64,000 nt of DNA from Serratia surfactantfaciens. Its GTDB lineage: Bacteria > Pseudomonadota > Gammaproteobacteria > Enterobacterales > Enterobacteriaceae. Position numbers and translations under genes: made by a program. Positions 47,598 through 58,868 of this stretch are shown here, piece by piece. The notes below the pieces were generated by a model, which did no database searches, was not told the origin of the DNA, and worked only from the letters and a program-made list of their open reading frames with translations. Location: the NCBI RefSeq assembly GCF_001642805.2, contig NZ_CP016948.1, forward strand, positions 4,526,001-4,590,000, in the 5' to 3' direction. The stretch's first letter is position 1; each line of letters opens with the position of its first letter.

Positions 47598-49292
47598 ATG
47601 AACAAAATAAAATCGCTATCGCAGCAGAATTTATCGTTATTGTTAGCGATCTATATCGGCATCTTTTTAAACCTGTCCGTTTTTTATCGCCGTTTTGACT
47701 CGCTCGCGCACGGCATTCAGGGAATTAAGCTTATTTCGGCGGTGACGGAAGTGATCGCTATCGTTTTGTTCACTTTCTTTATCATGCGGTTGGTGTCGCT
47801 CGGCGGCCGTTTGTTTTATCGCATTGTCGCCTCGCTGCTGGTGCTGATTTCGGTTGCCGCCAGCTACTACATGACGTTTTTCAATGTGGTGATCGGCTAC
47901 GGCATCGTGGTGTCGGTGATGACCACCGATATCGATCTGTCGAAAGAGGTGGTCGGCTTGCACTTCGTGCTGTGGATGATGGCGCTCAGCGCCTTGCCGC
48001 TGCTGCTGATCTGGAAAAACAGCCTGCGCCACACCCTGATAGAGCAGCTGAAAACCCCCGGCCACCGCATCAAGCCGCTGCTGGTCTTGCTGGCGGTGGT
48101 GGCATTGGTATGGCTGCCGCTGCGTATGCTGGACGATGAACAAAGCGTGCAGGAGAAGCTCGCCAACGTCGATCTGCCGAGCTACGGCGGCGTGGTGGCG
48201 CATTCGTACCTGCCGTCCAACTGGCTGTCGGCGCTGGGGCTGTTCGCCTATACCCGCTATGACGAAAGCCAGGATCAGAGCACGCTGTTCGATCCGGGCA
48301 AACATTTCACCTATGTACCGCCGGCCGACATCGACGATACCTATGTGGTGTTCATCATCGGCGAAACCACCCGCTGGGATCACATGGGCATGCTGGGCTA
48401 CGAGCGCGATACCACGCCGCGGCTGTCGAAAGAGAAGAATCTGGTGGCGTTCCGCGGCGAGTCGTGCGACACCGCCACCAAACTGTCGCTGCGCTGCATG
48501 TTCGTGCGTGAAGGCGGCGCCGAGGACAACCCGCAGCGCACGCTGAAAGAGCAGAACGTGTTTGCGGTACTGAAAGAGCTGGGCTTCTCTTCCGAACTGT
48601 TCGCCATGCAGAGCGAGGTGTGGTTTTACAACAACACCGAGGTGAACAACTATTCGTTCCGCGAGATGATCGCGTCCGAGAAGCGCAACGACGGCAAGGC
48701 GGTCGACGATATGCTGCTGGTGGATGAAATGAAGGAATCGCTGGCGCGTTATCCGAAGGGCAAACACCTGGTGATCCTGCATACCAAAGGCTCGCACTAC
48801 CTGTACTCGCAGCGTTATCCGCGCAGCTATGCGCGCTATCAGCCGGAGTGTATGGGGGTGGATGACTCCTGCACCAAGGCGCAGCTGATCAACGCCTTCG
48901 ATAACACCGTGTTGTATACCGACAGCTTTATCAGCAACGTGATCGATCAGGTGCGCGACAAGAAGGCCATCGTGTTCTACGCCGCCGATCACGGCGAATC
49001 GATCGGCGAGAATACACACCTGCACGGCACGCCGCGCGAAATGGCACCGCCGGAGCAGTTCCGCGTGCCGATGATAGTGTGGGCGTCGGACAAGTACCTC
49101 GAGAATCCGCAGCACCTCAGCGCCTTTGAGCAGCTGCAGGCGCAGCAGCGCATCGGCAGAACGCACCGCCACGTCGAGCTGTTCGACACCATTCTCGGCT
49201 GTCTCGGCTACACCTCGCCGAACGGCGGCATCGTGGATAAAAACAACTGGTGCCATGTGCCGCAGCCGAAAGCGGCGCCCGCCCGCCTGTAA
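47598..49292 (+). CDS. eptB: Kdo2-lipid A phosphoethanolamine 7''-transferase
   Basis: A 564-aa inner-membrane enzyme, nearly the same length as E. coli EptB. Five N-terminal membrane helices (about 12-170) precede a periplasmic sulfatase-like domain. The catalytic region is VVFIIGETTRWDHMGMLGY with the metal-binding glutamate, CDTATKLSLRC with the nucleophilic threonine, and YAADHGESIGE. It adds phosphoethanolamine to the Kdo of lipopolysaccharide. In E. coli eptB also lies close to a proline tRNA and dppA, so the neighbourhood is conserved. Confidence 0.93.
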   Translation: MNKIKSLSQQNLSLLLAIYIGIFLNLSVFYRRFDSLAHGIQGIKLISAVTEVIAIVLFTFFIMRLVSLGGRLFYRIVASLLVLISVAASYYMTFFNVVIGYGIVVSVMTTDIDLSKEVVGLHFVLWMMALSALPLLLIWKNSLRHTLIEQLKTPGHRIKPLLVLLAVVALVWLPLRMLDDEQSVQEKLANVDLPSYGGVVAHSYLPSNWLSALGLFAYTRYDESQDQSTLFDPGKHFTYVPPADIDDTYVVFIIGETTRWDHMGMLGYERDTTPRLSKEKNLVAFRGESCDTATKLSLRCMFVREGGAEDNPQRTLKEQNVFAVLKELGFSSELFAMQSEVWFYNNTEVNNYSFREMIASEKRNDGKAVDDMLLVDEMKESLARYPKGKHLVILHTKGSHYLYSQRYPRSYARYQPECMGVDDSCTKAQLINAFDNTVLYTDSFISNVIDQVRDKKAIVFYAADHGESIGENTHLHGTPREMAPPEQFRVPMIVWASDKYLENPQHLSAFEQLQAQQRIGRTHRHVELFDTILGCLGYTSPNGGIVDKNNWCHVPQPKAAPARL

Positions 49293-49299
49293 TCCCCCT

Positions 49300-49322
49300 G
49301 CCGGGCGCCATGTGCGCCCGGC
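49300..49322 (+). terminator. Intrinsic terminator after eptB
   Basis: GCCGGGCGC (49300-49308) pairs with GCGCCCGGC (49314-49322), then TATTT. It is placed 8 bases after the stop. Confidence 0.75.
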
Positions 49323-49410
49323 TATTTCACCTAATACATTCTCTTCATCAATTATTCCGGTGTGTGCATACGGTATACTTGCGCACTTTCCCTGCTAACC
49401 GGAGATTTCC

Positions 49411-50001
49411 ATGACCCTGCGCGTGGCGTTTATCGACGATCATGACATTGTGCGTTCGGGCTTTGTGCAGCTGCTGTCGCTGGAGGCCGATATTCAGGTG
49501 GTGGGCGAATTCAGCAGCGCGGCGCAGGCGCGTGCCGGCCTGCCGGGGCTAGAGGCGGAAATCTGCATCTGCGATATTTCGATGCCGGACGGCAGCGGCT
49601 TGGATCTGCTGGCGGACATTCCTTCCGGCATTCGCGTGGTGATGCTGTCGATGCACGATAACCCGGCGCTGGTGGAAATGGCGCTGGAGCGCGGCGCCAG
49701 CGGCTTTCTCTCCAAGCGTTGCAAGCCGGAAGATCTGATCACCGCAGTGCGTACCGTCGCCGGCGGCGGCGTCTACCTGATGCCGGAAATCGCCCAGCAG
49801 CTGGCGCGGGTGAAGGTGGATCCGCTCACCCGCCGCGAGCGCGAGATCGCGCTGCTGTTGGCGCAGGGGCAGGAGGTGCGCGAGATTGCCGCCGCGCTGG
49901 GGCTGTCGCCGAAGACGGTGCATGTGCATCGCGCCAACCTGTTCGCCAAGCTGGGCATCAATAACAACGTCGAGCTGGCCAGACGGATGTTGAATCTGTG
50001 A
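49411..50001 (+). CDS. uhpA: Response regulator UhpA
   Basis: A 196-aa NarL/FixJ-type response regulator. The receiver has acidic D9-D10 and the phosphorylated D55 ([10 protein letters not shown]). The LuxR-type helix-turn-helix is at [22 protein letters not shown]. In E. coli UhpA activates uhpT in response to external glucose-6-phosphate. It overlaps uhpB by GTGA. No uhpT is seen next to the operon. Confidence 0.94.
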   Translation: MTLRVAFIDDHDIVRSGFVQLLSLEADIQVVGEFSSAAQARAGLPGLEAEICICDISMPDGSGLDLLADIPSGIRVVMLSMHDNPALVEMALERGASGFLSKRCKPEDLITAVRTVAGGGVYLMPEIAQQLARVKVDPLTRREREIALLLAQGQEVREIAAALGLSPKTVHVHRANLFAKLGINNNVELARRMLNL

Positions 50002-51542
50002 CGCAGCGCCTGATCACCCAGCTGGCGCTGTTTTTCATCTATGCCGCCAGCGCGTTTTGCCTGTGGGGCATCGGCACCGCACTGATCGATCCGCCCTGGC
50101 AGGCGCTGTTGCTGTTCCCGTTCGGCCTGCGCATGGGCATTCTGCTGCAGAGCCCTTACCGTTTCTGGCCGGGGATCCTGCTGGCTGACCTGCTGCTGAT
50201 GGCGCTGCTGGCGGATCAGTTCGGCTATGGCCCGGCGCTGTGGGCATCGGTGGCGGTGCTGGTACTGACGGTGCTGCTCAGCCTGCTGGCCTCGCCGTGG
50301 TTGCTGCGCCATCAGCAGAGCGACAGTGAATGGCGTTGGCCGCTATTGCAGGGCGCGGTGGTGGCCGCTGCCGCTTTATTGCAGGCGCTGGTGTGGCAAC
50401 TGGTGAGCGGCGAGGGCGCGCGCGCGCTGCTGCTCGGCCTGACCGGCGGTTTCACCATCGCGCCGACCTGCCTGCTGCTGTGGCACTATCTGGCGCGCCA
50501 AATCTGGGTGCCGCTGGAGCCGGGGCTGATCCACAAACCGGTGGAGTTGCGCCTGGGTCACCTGGCCAGCTATCTGCTGCTGTTTGCGTTCAGCATCTGG
50601 CTGCAACAGCAGGTTAACGCCGCCGAGCTGCGCCGTTTCGCGCCTTTCTGCCTGGCGATCCCAATCGTGTTCATGTCTTATCGCTACGGCTGGCAGGGGG
50701 CGCTGTTGGCGACGCTGCTCAACGGCGTGGCGCTGATGGTCAACGAGCCGCCGCAGCCGGAGTCGCACCGCGATCTGCTGTTGTCGTTGCTGGTCCAAAG
50801 CCTGACCGGGTTGCTGCTGGGGGCCGGCATTCAGCGCCAGCGCGAGCTGAATCAGCAACTGAGGCTGAGGCTGGAAGAGAATCGGCAGCTGGCGCGGGCG
50901 CTGGTGACGGCGGAGGAACAAACCCGGCGTGAGGTGGCGCGCGAGCTGCACGATGAAGTGGGACAGACCATTACCGTTATTCGCACTCAGGCCAGCATCG
51001 TCAAGCGCCTGGCGCCGGAGCCGGCGGTGATCGGCTGCGCCGACGCCATCGATACGTTGGCGCTGCGGGTCTACGACGGGGTGCACGATGTGCTGACCCA
51101 GCTGTGGCCGGCGGCGCTGAACAACCTGCCGCTGTCGGCGGCGGTGGCGGCGATGCTGCGGGAGTCGCTGCCGCAGGACGCGTCGCTGGTGAGTAGCATG
51201 CAGTGGCAGGTACCGGACGAACTGCTGGATGAAACGCTGAAAATCACGCTGTATCGGGTGTGCCAGGAAGGCGTGACCAATGTGTGCCGCCACGCCGGCG
51301 CCAGCCGCCTGGAGCTGGACGCGCGCCTGCAACCGCGCAAAGGCGCCGCGCCGCAGATCGTCCTAACCATCCGTGACAACGGCGTGGGTTTTGCTGCGGA
51401 TAATCATCAGCCGGGATACGGCCTGCGCGGTATGCAGGAGCGTATCAGCGCCCTCGGCGGCAGCCTGCGGCTCACCTCTGAGCGGGGCGCCTGTTTGAGT
51501 GTGATCTTGCCCACAGTTTCGCCGGCGCAGGCGCAAAACTAG
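49998..51542 (+). CDS. uhpB: Sensor histidine kinase UhpB
   Basis: A 514-aa membrane kinase with eight or so N-terminal hydrophobic segments (MASE1 type). The HisKA_3 dimerisation region [20 protein letters not shown] carries the phosphorylated histidine, and an HATPase_c domain follows ([30 protein letters not shown]). It phosphorylates UhpA when UhpC reports external hexose phosphate. The start is GTG 49998, overlapping uhpA, as expected for tight coupling. Confidence 0.93.
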   Translation: MTQRLITQLALFFIYAASAFCLWGIGTALIDPPWQALLLFPFGLRMGILLQSPYRFWPGILLADLLLMALLADQFGYGPALWASVAVLVLTVLLSLLASPWLLRHQQSDSEWRWPLLQGAVVAAAALLQALVWQLVSGEGARALLLGLTGGFTIAPTCLLLWHYLARQIWVPLEPGLIHKPVELRLGHLASYLLLFAFSIWLQQQVNAAELRRFAPFCLAIPIVFMSYRYGWQGALLATLLNGVALMVNEPPQPESHRDLLLSLLVQSLTGLLLGAGIQRQRELNQQLRLRLEENRQLARALVTAEEQTRREVARELHDEVGQTITVIRTQASIVKRLAPEPAVIGCADAIDTLALRVYDGVHDVLTQLWPAALNNLPLSAAVAAMLRESLPQDASLVSSMQWQVPDELLDETLKITLYRVCQEGVTNVCRHAGASRLELDARLQPRKGAAPQIVLTIRDNGVGFAADNHQPGYGLRGMQERISALGGSLRLTSERGACLSVILPTVSPAQAQN

Positions 51543-51555
51543 GAAAAACTCCTAG
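51539..51555. promoter_or_regulatory. Perfect inverted repeat between uhpB and uhpC
   Basis: CTAGGA and TCCTAG flank a 5-base spacer at the end of uhpB. NarL/FixJ-family regulators such as UhpA bind short inverted repeats, so this could be a UhpA site for uhpC; a small mRNA hairpin is the alternative. Confidence 0.35.
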
Positions 51556-51637
51556 CCGCATCGGGAATCCGGCGTAAGCTCCGCGCGCGCGCGAGGAGCA
51601 TCATAGCGGCACTTTATTCAATCCTCTGAGGTTCCAC

Positions 51638-52969
51638 ATGTGGTCTTTCCTTAAAAGCCGCCCGGACGCGCCGCAGGTCACCGATCAACGGCAGATCGAC
51701 GCCAGCTACAAATACTGGCGCATCCAGCTGATGTGCACCATGTACATCGGCTACGCCGCGTTTTACTTCACGCGCAAAAGCTTCAACTTCATCATGCCGG
51801 CGATGCTGAGCGATCTGGGCCTGACGATGTCTGACGTCGGCATTCTCGGCACGCTGTTCTACATCACCTACGGCTGCTCGAAATTCATTTCCGGCATGAT
51901 CAGCGATCGTTCCAACCCGCGTTACTTTATGGGCCTGGGCCTGATCATGACCGGGGTGCTGAATATCTTCTTCGGCCTCAGCTCGTCGTTGATGATGCTG
52001 GGCACGCTGTGGATCCTCAACGCCTTCTTCCAGGGCTGGGGCTGGCCGCCGTGCTCCAAAATCCTCACCAGCTGGTATTCGCGCTCCGAGCGCGGCAGCT
52101 GGTGGGCGATCTGGAACACGTCGCACAACGTCGGCGGCGCGCTGATCCCGCTGCTGGTGGGCTTTATCTCGCTGCACTTCAGCTGGCGTTACGGCATGAT
52201 CATTCCCGGCATCATCGGCGTGGTGCTGGGCCTGCTGATGTGCTGGCGCCTGCGCGACAAGCCGACCAGCATGGGGCTGCCGAGCGTCGGCAAATGGCGC
52301 AACGACGCCATGGAGCTGGTGCAGGAGTCGGAAGGTCAGGGGCTGAGCAATCGCGAGATCATCAAGCGCTACGTGCTGACCAACAAGTACATCTGGCTGC
52401 TGGCGGTCTCTTACGTGCTGGTGTACATCGTGCGTACCGCGATCAACGACTGGGGCAACCTCTATCTGACGCAGGAAAAAGGCTATTCGCTGATGACCGC
52501 CAACTCGGCTATCTCGCTGTTTGAAGTGGGCGGCTTTATCGGTTCGCTGGTGGCCGGTTGGGGTTCCGACAAGCTGTTCCGCGGCAACCGCGGCCCGATG
52601 AACCTGATCTTCGCTATCGGTATCTTCCTGTCGGTAGCCGCGTTGTGGCTGATGCCAGGCGTCACCTACCTGCTGCAGGCCTGCTGCTTCTTCGCCATCG
52701 GCTTCTTCATCTTCGGCCCGCAGATGCTGATCGGCATGGCGGCGGCGGAGTGCTCGCACAAGGATGCGGCGGGCGCGGCGACCGGTTTCGTCGGCCTGTT
52801 CGCCTACCTGGGCGCGGCGCTGTCTGGCTATCCGATCGCGCGGGTGATGGAAATCTGGCATTGGAACGGCTTCTTCGTGGTGATTTCCATCGCCGCCTGC
52901 CTGTCGGCGCTGTTCCTGCTGCCGTTCCTGCGTGCGCAGACGCCGGCGCTGAAAACCGCCAAAGCCTGA
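51638..52969 (+). CDS. uhpC: Hexose-phosphate sensor/transporter UhpC
   Basis: A 443-aa organophosphate:phosphate antiporter-family protein. It matches UhpC rather than UhpT: MWSFLKSRPDAPQVTDQRQIDASYKYWR, GYAAFYFTRKSFNF, SKFISGMISDRSNPRYFMG, and FGPQMLIGMAAAECSHKDAAGAATGFVG. UhpC senses external glucose-6-phosphate and activates UhpB. It ends with a hairpin and is followed by tRNA-Pro, so uhpT is not in its usual place after it. Confidence 0.92.
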   Translation: MWSFLKSRPDAPQVTDQRQIDASYKYWRIQLMCTMYIGYAAFYFTRKSFNFIMPAMLSDLGLTMSDVGILGTLFYITYGCSKFISGMISDRSNPRYFMGLGLIMTGVLNIFFGLSSSLMMLGTLWILNAFFQGWGWPPCSKILTSWYSRSERGSWWAIWNTSHNVGGALIPLLVGFISLHFSWRYGMIIPGIIGVVLGLLMCWRLRDKPTSMGLPSVGKWRNDAMELVQESEGQGLSNREIIKRYVLTNKYIWLLAVSYVLVYIVRTAINDWGNLYLTQEKGYSLMTANSAISLFEVGGFIGSLVAGWGSDKLFRGNRGPMNLIFAIGIFLSVAALWLMPGVTYLLQACCFFAIGFFIFGPQMLIGMAAAECSHKDAAGAATGFVGLFAYLGAALSGYPIARVMEIWHWNGFFVVISIAACLSALFLLPFLRAQTPALKTAKA

Positions 52970-52975
52970 GCATCC

Positions 52976-53003
52976 TGCGCTGCGCAACCCCCGGCGCAGC
53001 GCA
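52976..53003 (+). terminator. Hairpin after uhpC
   Basis: TGCGCTGCGC (52976-52985) pairs with GCGCAGCGCA (52994-53003) with an 8-base loop, 7 bases after the stop. A clear T-run is absent. Confidence 0.65.
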
Positions 53004-53089
53004 TTATGGCGCTTTTATCACCACTTGAAATACGGGGGAAAAAAAGTGATTGACGCCTATAACCGCCAGCAGTAAGATGCGCCCCGCAT

Positions 53090-53166
53090 CGGCGAGTAGC
53101 GCAGCTTGGTAGCGCAACTGGTTTGGGACCAGTGGGTCGGAGGTTCGAATCCTCTCTCGCCGACCA
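53090..53166 (+). tRNA. proM: tRNA-Pro (UGG anticodon)
   Basis: A 77-base tRNA starting CGGCGAGTAGCGCAGC and ending TCTCGCCGACCA, with anticodon loop TTTGGGA read as UGG. The stems pair normally. The sequence matches enterobacterial proM. In E. coli the tRNA-Pro next to dpp is proK (CGG anticodon), so this position holds a different isoacceptor. A terminator follows after 8 bases, and then a copy of its 3' end. Confidence 0.95.
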
Positions 53167-53221
53167 CCATTCGAAAAACCTGCTTTTTAAAGCAGGTTTT
53201 TTTTCGCCTGCAGTTTATGAG
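53148..53221 (+). repeat. First copy of duplicated tRNA-Pro 3' end plus terminator
   Basis: These 74 bases (tRNA 3' end from AATCCTCTCTCGCCGACCA through the terminator to GTTTATGAG) recur 165 bases downstream with only three mismatches (53169, 53211 and 53212). Confidence 0.93.
53175..53204 (+). terminator. Intrinsic terminator of tRNA-Pro
   Basis: AAAACCTGCTTT and AAAGCAGGTTTT form a 12-bp stem with a 2-base centre, extended by a T-run to 53204. It is also present as a copy at 53340-53369. Confidence 0.92.
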
Positions 53222-53228
53222 GATGAGT

Positions 53229-53310
53229 ACCTCCGCAGGAGGTTCGAGCCTCGCGAAGCGAGACAACGTTGCTTCAGCAACGGCCCGCAGGGCGCGCATC
53301 AAGGATGCGC
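53229..53310. repeat. Array of five tandem perfect small hairpins
   Basis: Five back-to-back inverted repeats: ACCTCC-GCA-GGAGGT (53229-53243), CTCGC-GAA-GCGAG (53250-53262), CGTTGC-TTCA-GCAACG (53267-53282), GCCC-GCA-GGGC (53283-53293) and GCGCATC-AAG-GATGCGC (53294-53310). All stems are perfect. The array fills nearly the whole space between the tRNA terminator and the duplicated tRNA 3' end. It resembles neither a REP element nor a CRISPR. Confidence 0.88.
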
Positions 53311-53312
53311 GT

Positions 53313-53386
53313 AATCCTCTCTCGCCGACCACCCTTCGAAAAACCTGCTTTTTAAAGCAGGTTTTTTTTCGCCTGTCGTTTATGAG
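53313..53386 (+). repeat. Second copy of duplicated tRNA-Pro 3' end plus terminator
   Basis: It begins AATCCTCTCTCGCCGACCA right after the hairpin array and contains a full second copy of the terminator (53340-53369). There is no 5' tRNA part, so it does not encode a tRNA. It looks like a scar of site-specific integration and excision or a segmental duplication. Confidence 0.92.
53340..53369 (+). terminator. Second copy of the tRNA-Pro terminator
   Basis: This is identical in stem and T-run to the terminator at 53175-53204. It would end any transcript that reads through the hairpin array. Confidence 0.88.
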
Positions 53387-55458
<2,072 letters not shown>

Positions 55459-55474
55459 TCGGTTGCAGTGCGTT

Positions 55475-55506
55475 GCCGGGGGATATCCTTTCGCCCCCGG
55501 CTTTTT
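55475..55506 (+). terminator. Intrinsic terminator of chiA
   Basis: GCCGGGGG (55475-55482) pairs with CCCCCGGC (55494-55501) and TTTTT follows. It is 17 bases after the stop. Confidence 0.88.
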
Positions 55507-56023
55507 CGCCGCCGAAAGTTTTTTTACGCCGCACAGATTGTGGCTTTGCCCCGAGCAAAACGCGGTCATCGGACTCACCCTTTTGGGTAATCCTTCAGCA
55601 TTTCCTTCTGTCTTTAACGGCGATCACAAAAATAACCGTTCAGATATTCATCATTCAGCAACAAAGTTTTGGCGTTTTTTAACGGAGTTAAAAACCAGTA
55701 AGTTTGTGGGGGTCAGACCAATGCGCTAAAAATGACCGCTTAGCATAAATTTTCATGCTGGAACTGTTAACAAAAGGTTTTTTTTATGTTTGTTTGCTGT
55801 TTCTCACAGTCTGCGTAAATCCCCACTGGTTATATTGACGACACCCCAAACAGTTGGCAACTTGATAGCCTCAGGGATAAGAGCGAGAGTTGTTTGAGTG
55901 AATTCCACGCGCTCAGACGTCCCCGCCGCGATGCGTTCCATCCGGCATTCTCTCCTCTTATACCTTCTGCCTTCGGGCACCGACCGCACAGGCCACGCAA
56001 TAAAAAATACAGGTCTGGCGGCA
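55507..56023. other. Long upstream region of dppA
   Basis: About 520 bases without a supported gene. Parts are AT-rich (near 55770-55800), where the dppA promoter probably lies. Short open frames here lack family features, and the frame that runs into dppA from 55898 is an unlikely extension because ATG 56060 has the signal peptide and ribosome site. Confidence 0.45.
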
Positions 56024-56047
56024 ATTACACACATCACATCACACAAT
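56024..56047 (+). promoter_or_regulatory. CA-rich leader, candidate GcvB sRNA target
   Basis: The leader just before the dppA ribosome site contains the repeated pattern TTACACACATCACATCACAC. In E. coli and Salmonella the GU-rich R1 region of GcvB sRNA pairs with CA-rich leaders, including that of dppA, and represses translation. The tract is seen; its use here is inferred. Confidence 0.65.
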
Positions 56048-56059
56048 GGAGCACTAACG

Positions 56060-57667
56060 ATGACACGTTCCTTGGGTAAATCGGGGGTTCTGAAATTCGG
56101 CATTGGGCTGATCGCGCTGACCGTGGCGGCCAGCGTACAGGCCAAGACGTTGGTTTACTGTTCTGAAGGTTCCCCGGAAGGGTTCAACCCGCAGCTGTTC
56201 ACCTCCGGCACCACCTACGACGCCAGCTCGGTACCGATCTACAACCGTCTGGTCGAATTCAAAATCGGCACCACCGAACTGCAGCCAGGTCTGGCGGAGA
56301 AGTGGGACGTCAGCGAAGACGGCAAAACCTACACCTTCCACCTGCGCAAAGGCGTGAAGTGGCAGAGCAGCAAAGATTTCAAGCCGACGCGCGATTTCAA
56401 CGCCGACGACGTGGTGTTCTCCTTTGAGCGCCAGTTGGATGCCAACAACGCCTATCACAAGGTGTCCGGCGGCAGTTACGAATACTTCGAAGGCATGGAC
56501 ATGCCTAAGCTGATCGCCAAGATCGAAAAAGTCGACGACAACACCGTGCGCTTCGTGCTGAACCGCCCGGAGGCGCCGTTCCTGGCTGACCTGGGCATGG
56601 ACTTCGCGTCCATCCTGTCCGCCGAATATGCTGACGTGATGATGAAAGCCGGCACGCCGGAGAAAGTCGACCTGAATCCGATCGGCACCGGCCCATTCCA
56701 GCTGCTGCAATACCAGAAAGACTCCAAGATCCTGTACAAGGCGTTCGACGGTTTCTGGGGCACCAAGCCGAAGATCGATCGCCTGGTGTTCTCCATCACG
56801 CCTGACGCCTCCGTGCGTTACGCCAAACTGCAGAAAAACGAATGCCAGGTGATGCCGTATCCGAACCCGGCCGATATCGCCCGCATGAAGCAGGACAAGT
56901 CCATCAACCTGATGGAACAGCCGGGCTTGAACGTGGGCTATCTGTCGTTCAACGTCGAGAAAAAGCCGCTGGATAACCTGAAGGTACGTCAGGCGTTGAC
57001 CATGGCGGTCAACAAGCAGGCGATCATCGATGCGGTCTATCAGGGCGCGGGCCAGGCGGCCAAGAACCTGATCCCGCCGACCATGTGGGGCTATAACGAC
57101 GCGGTGCAGGATTACGCTTACGATCCGGCCAAGGCGAAAGAGCTGCTGAAAGAAGCGGGCATGGCCGACGGTTTCAGCATCGATCTGTGGGCGATGCCGG
57201 TACAGCGTCCTTACAACCCGAACGCGCGCCGCATGGCGGAAATGATCCAGGCCGACTGGGCCAAGATCGGCGTGAAAGCCAAAATCGTGACCTATGAGTG
57301 GGGTGAATACCTCAAGCGCGCCAAAGCGGGCGAGCACCAGACGGTGATGATGGGCTGGACCGGCGACAACGGGGATCCGGACAACTTCTTCGCCACGCTG
57401 TTCAGCTGCGCGGCGGCGAAAGACGGCTCCAACTACTCCCGCTGGTGCTACAAGCCGTTTGAAGATCTGATTCAACCGGCGCGCGCCGAATCCAACCACG
57501 ACAAGCGTATCGAACTGTACAAACAGGCGCAGGTGGTGATGCACGATCAGGCTCCGGCGCTGATTGTCGCACACTCCACCGTGTATGAGCCTGTGCGTAA
57601 GGAAGTGAAAGGCTACGTCGTGGATCCGCTCGGTAAGCATCACTTCGAGAATGTCTCTGTAGACTGA
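56060..57667 (+). CDS. dppA: Dipeptide ABC transporter, periplasmic binding protein
   Basis: A 535-aa protein, the same length as E. coli DppA. The signal peptide is MTRSLGKSGVLKFGIGLIAL... ending ASVQA. The mature start KTLVYCSEGSPEGFNPQLF and the solute-binding family signature near AEKWDVSEDGKTYTFHLRKGVKW follow. It binds dipeptides (and haem in some species) and also serves peptide chemotaxis. ATG 56060 has GGAG 8 bases upstream. A long hairpin follows the gene. Confidence 0.96.
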   Translation: MTRSLGKSGVLKFGIGLIALTVAASVQAKTLVYCSEGSPEGFNPQLFTSGTTYDASSVPIYNRLVEFKIGTTELQPGLAEKWDVSEDGKTYTFHLRKGVKWQSSKDFKPTRDFNADDVVFSFERQLDANNAYHKVSGGSYEYFEGMDMPKLIAKIEKVDDNTVRFVLNRPEAPFLADLGMDFASILSAEYADVMMKAGTPEKVDLNPIGTGPFQLLQYQKDSKILYKAFDGFWGTKPKIDRLVFSITPDASVRYAKLQKNECQVMPYPNPADIARMKQDKSINLMEQPGLNVGYLSFNVEKKPLDNLKVRQALTMAVNKQAIIDAVYQGAGQAAKNLIPPTMWGYNDAVQDYAYDPAKAKELLKEAGMADGFSIDLWAMPVQRPYNPNARRMAEMIQADWAKIGVKAKIVTYEWGEYLKRAKAGEHQTVMMGWTGDNGDPDNFFATLFSCAAAKDGSNYSRWCYKPFEDLIQPARAESNHDKRIELYKQAQVVMHDQAPALIVAHSTVYEPVRKEVKGYVVDPLGKHHFENVSVD

Positions 57668-57681
57668 TTTCGACCGCTTTA

Positions 57682-57746
57682 CCGGAGACGCACGAATGGA
57701 CTTGCAGGGGCGCAACAGGTTTGCGCCTCTGCTGACCAGTCTCCGG
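57682..57746 (+). terminator. Long nested hairpin between dppA and dppB
   Basis: CCGGAGAC (57682-57689) pairs with GTCTCCGG (57739-57746), enclosing a second stem GGGGCGCAA (57707-57715) with TTGCGCCTC (57721-57729). This probably stabilises the dppA message and limits read-through, so that the binding protein exceeds the membrane subunits. Confidence 0.75.
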
Positions 57747-57837
57747 CGTATGGCCGTCGAATCGTTCAAAGGCATGTGAGCGTTAATAAGCCTGGCGGAC
57801 GATGAGCTGCCGGGCATTGATACAGAGAGTTCGGGAT

Positions 57838-58857
57838 ATGTTGCAGTTCATACTCCGACGTTTGGGGTTAGTTATCCCAACGTTTATCGGCATTACGTTG
57901 CTGACTTTTGCATTCGTCCATATGATCCCCGGCGACCCGGTGACCATCATGGCCGGGGAACGCGGTATCTCCGCCGAGCGCCACGCGCAGCTGATGGCGG
58001 AAATGGGGCTGGACAAGCCGCTTTATCAACAATATTTCTCCTACGTGTCCAACGTGCTGCACGGCGATTTGGGCACCTCACTCAAAAGCCGCATCTCCGT
58101 CTGGAGCGAGTTCGTTCCGCGCTTCCAGGCTACGCTGGAGCTGGGTTTCTGCGCGATGCTGTTCGCGGTGCTGGTGGGCATCCCGGTCGGGGTGCTGGCG
58201 GCGGTCAAACGCGGCTCGGTCTTCGATCACACCGCGGTGGGCATCTCGCTGACCGGCTATTCGATGCCAATTTTCTGGTGGGGCATGATGCTGATCATGC
58301 TGGTGTCGGTGCAGCTTAACCTGACGCCGGTATCGGGGCGCATCAGCGACACGGTATTCCTCGACGACAGCCATCCGCTGACCGGCTTCATGCTGATAGA
58401 CACCCTGATCTGGGGCGAGCCGGGCGACTTTATCGATGCCGTGATGCATATGATCCTGCCGGCCATTGTGCTGGGCACTATCCCGCTGGCGGTGATCGTG
58501 CGCATGACCCGCTCCTCGATGCTGGAAGTGCTGGGCGAAGACTATATCCGCACCGCGCGCGCCAAGGGCGTGAGCCGCATGCGGGTGATCGTCGTTCACG
58601 CGCTGCGCAACGCGCTGCTGCCGGTGGTGACGGTGATCGGGCTGCAGGTCGGCACCATGCTGGCCGGCGCCATTCTGACTGAAACCATCTTCTCCTGGCC
58701 GGGGCTCGGCCGCTGGCTGATCGACGCGCTGCAGCGCCGCGATTACCCGGTGGTGCAGGGCGGGGTGTTGCTGGTCGCCTGTATGATCATTCTGGTTAAC
58801 CTGCTGGTAGACGTGCTCTACGGCGTGGTCAACCCGCGTATTCGCCACAAGAAATAA
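57838..58857 (+). CDS. dppB: Dipeptide ABC transporter, permease DppB
   Basis: A 339-aa permease, the length of E. coli DppB, with six membrane segments and the inner-membrane-component signature near EDYIRTARAKGVSRMRVIVVHALRNALLPV (the EAA loop). ATG 57838 (MLQFILRRLGLVIPTFIG) is the family start; the reading from 57802 adds 12 residues. Confidence 0.96.
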   Translation: MLQFILRRLGLVIPTFIGITLLTFAFVHMIPGDPVTIMAGERGISAERHAQLMAEMGLDKPLYQQYFSYVSNVLHGDLGTSLKSRISVWSEFVPRFQATLELGFCAMLFAVLVGIPVGVLAAVKRGSVFDHTAVGISLTGYSMPIFWWGMMLIMLVSVQLNLTPVSGRISDTVFLDDSHPLTGFMLIDTLIWGEPGDFIDAVMHMILPAIVLGTIPLAVIVRMTRSSMLEVLGEDYIRTARAKGVSRMRVIVVHALRNALLPVVTVIGLQVGTMLAGAILTETIFSWPGLGRWLIDALQRRDYPVVQGGVLLVACMIILVNLLVDVLYGVVNPRIRHKK

Positions 58858-58868
58858 GGGGCGCTCTC

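Noticed and set aside
53313..53386. Second tRNA-Pro gene
   Set aside because: Only the 3' end and terminator are present; there is no anticodon arm or D-arm.
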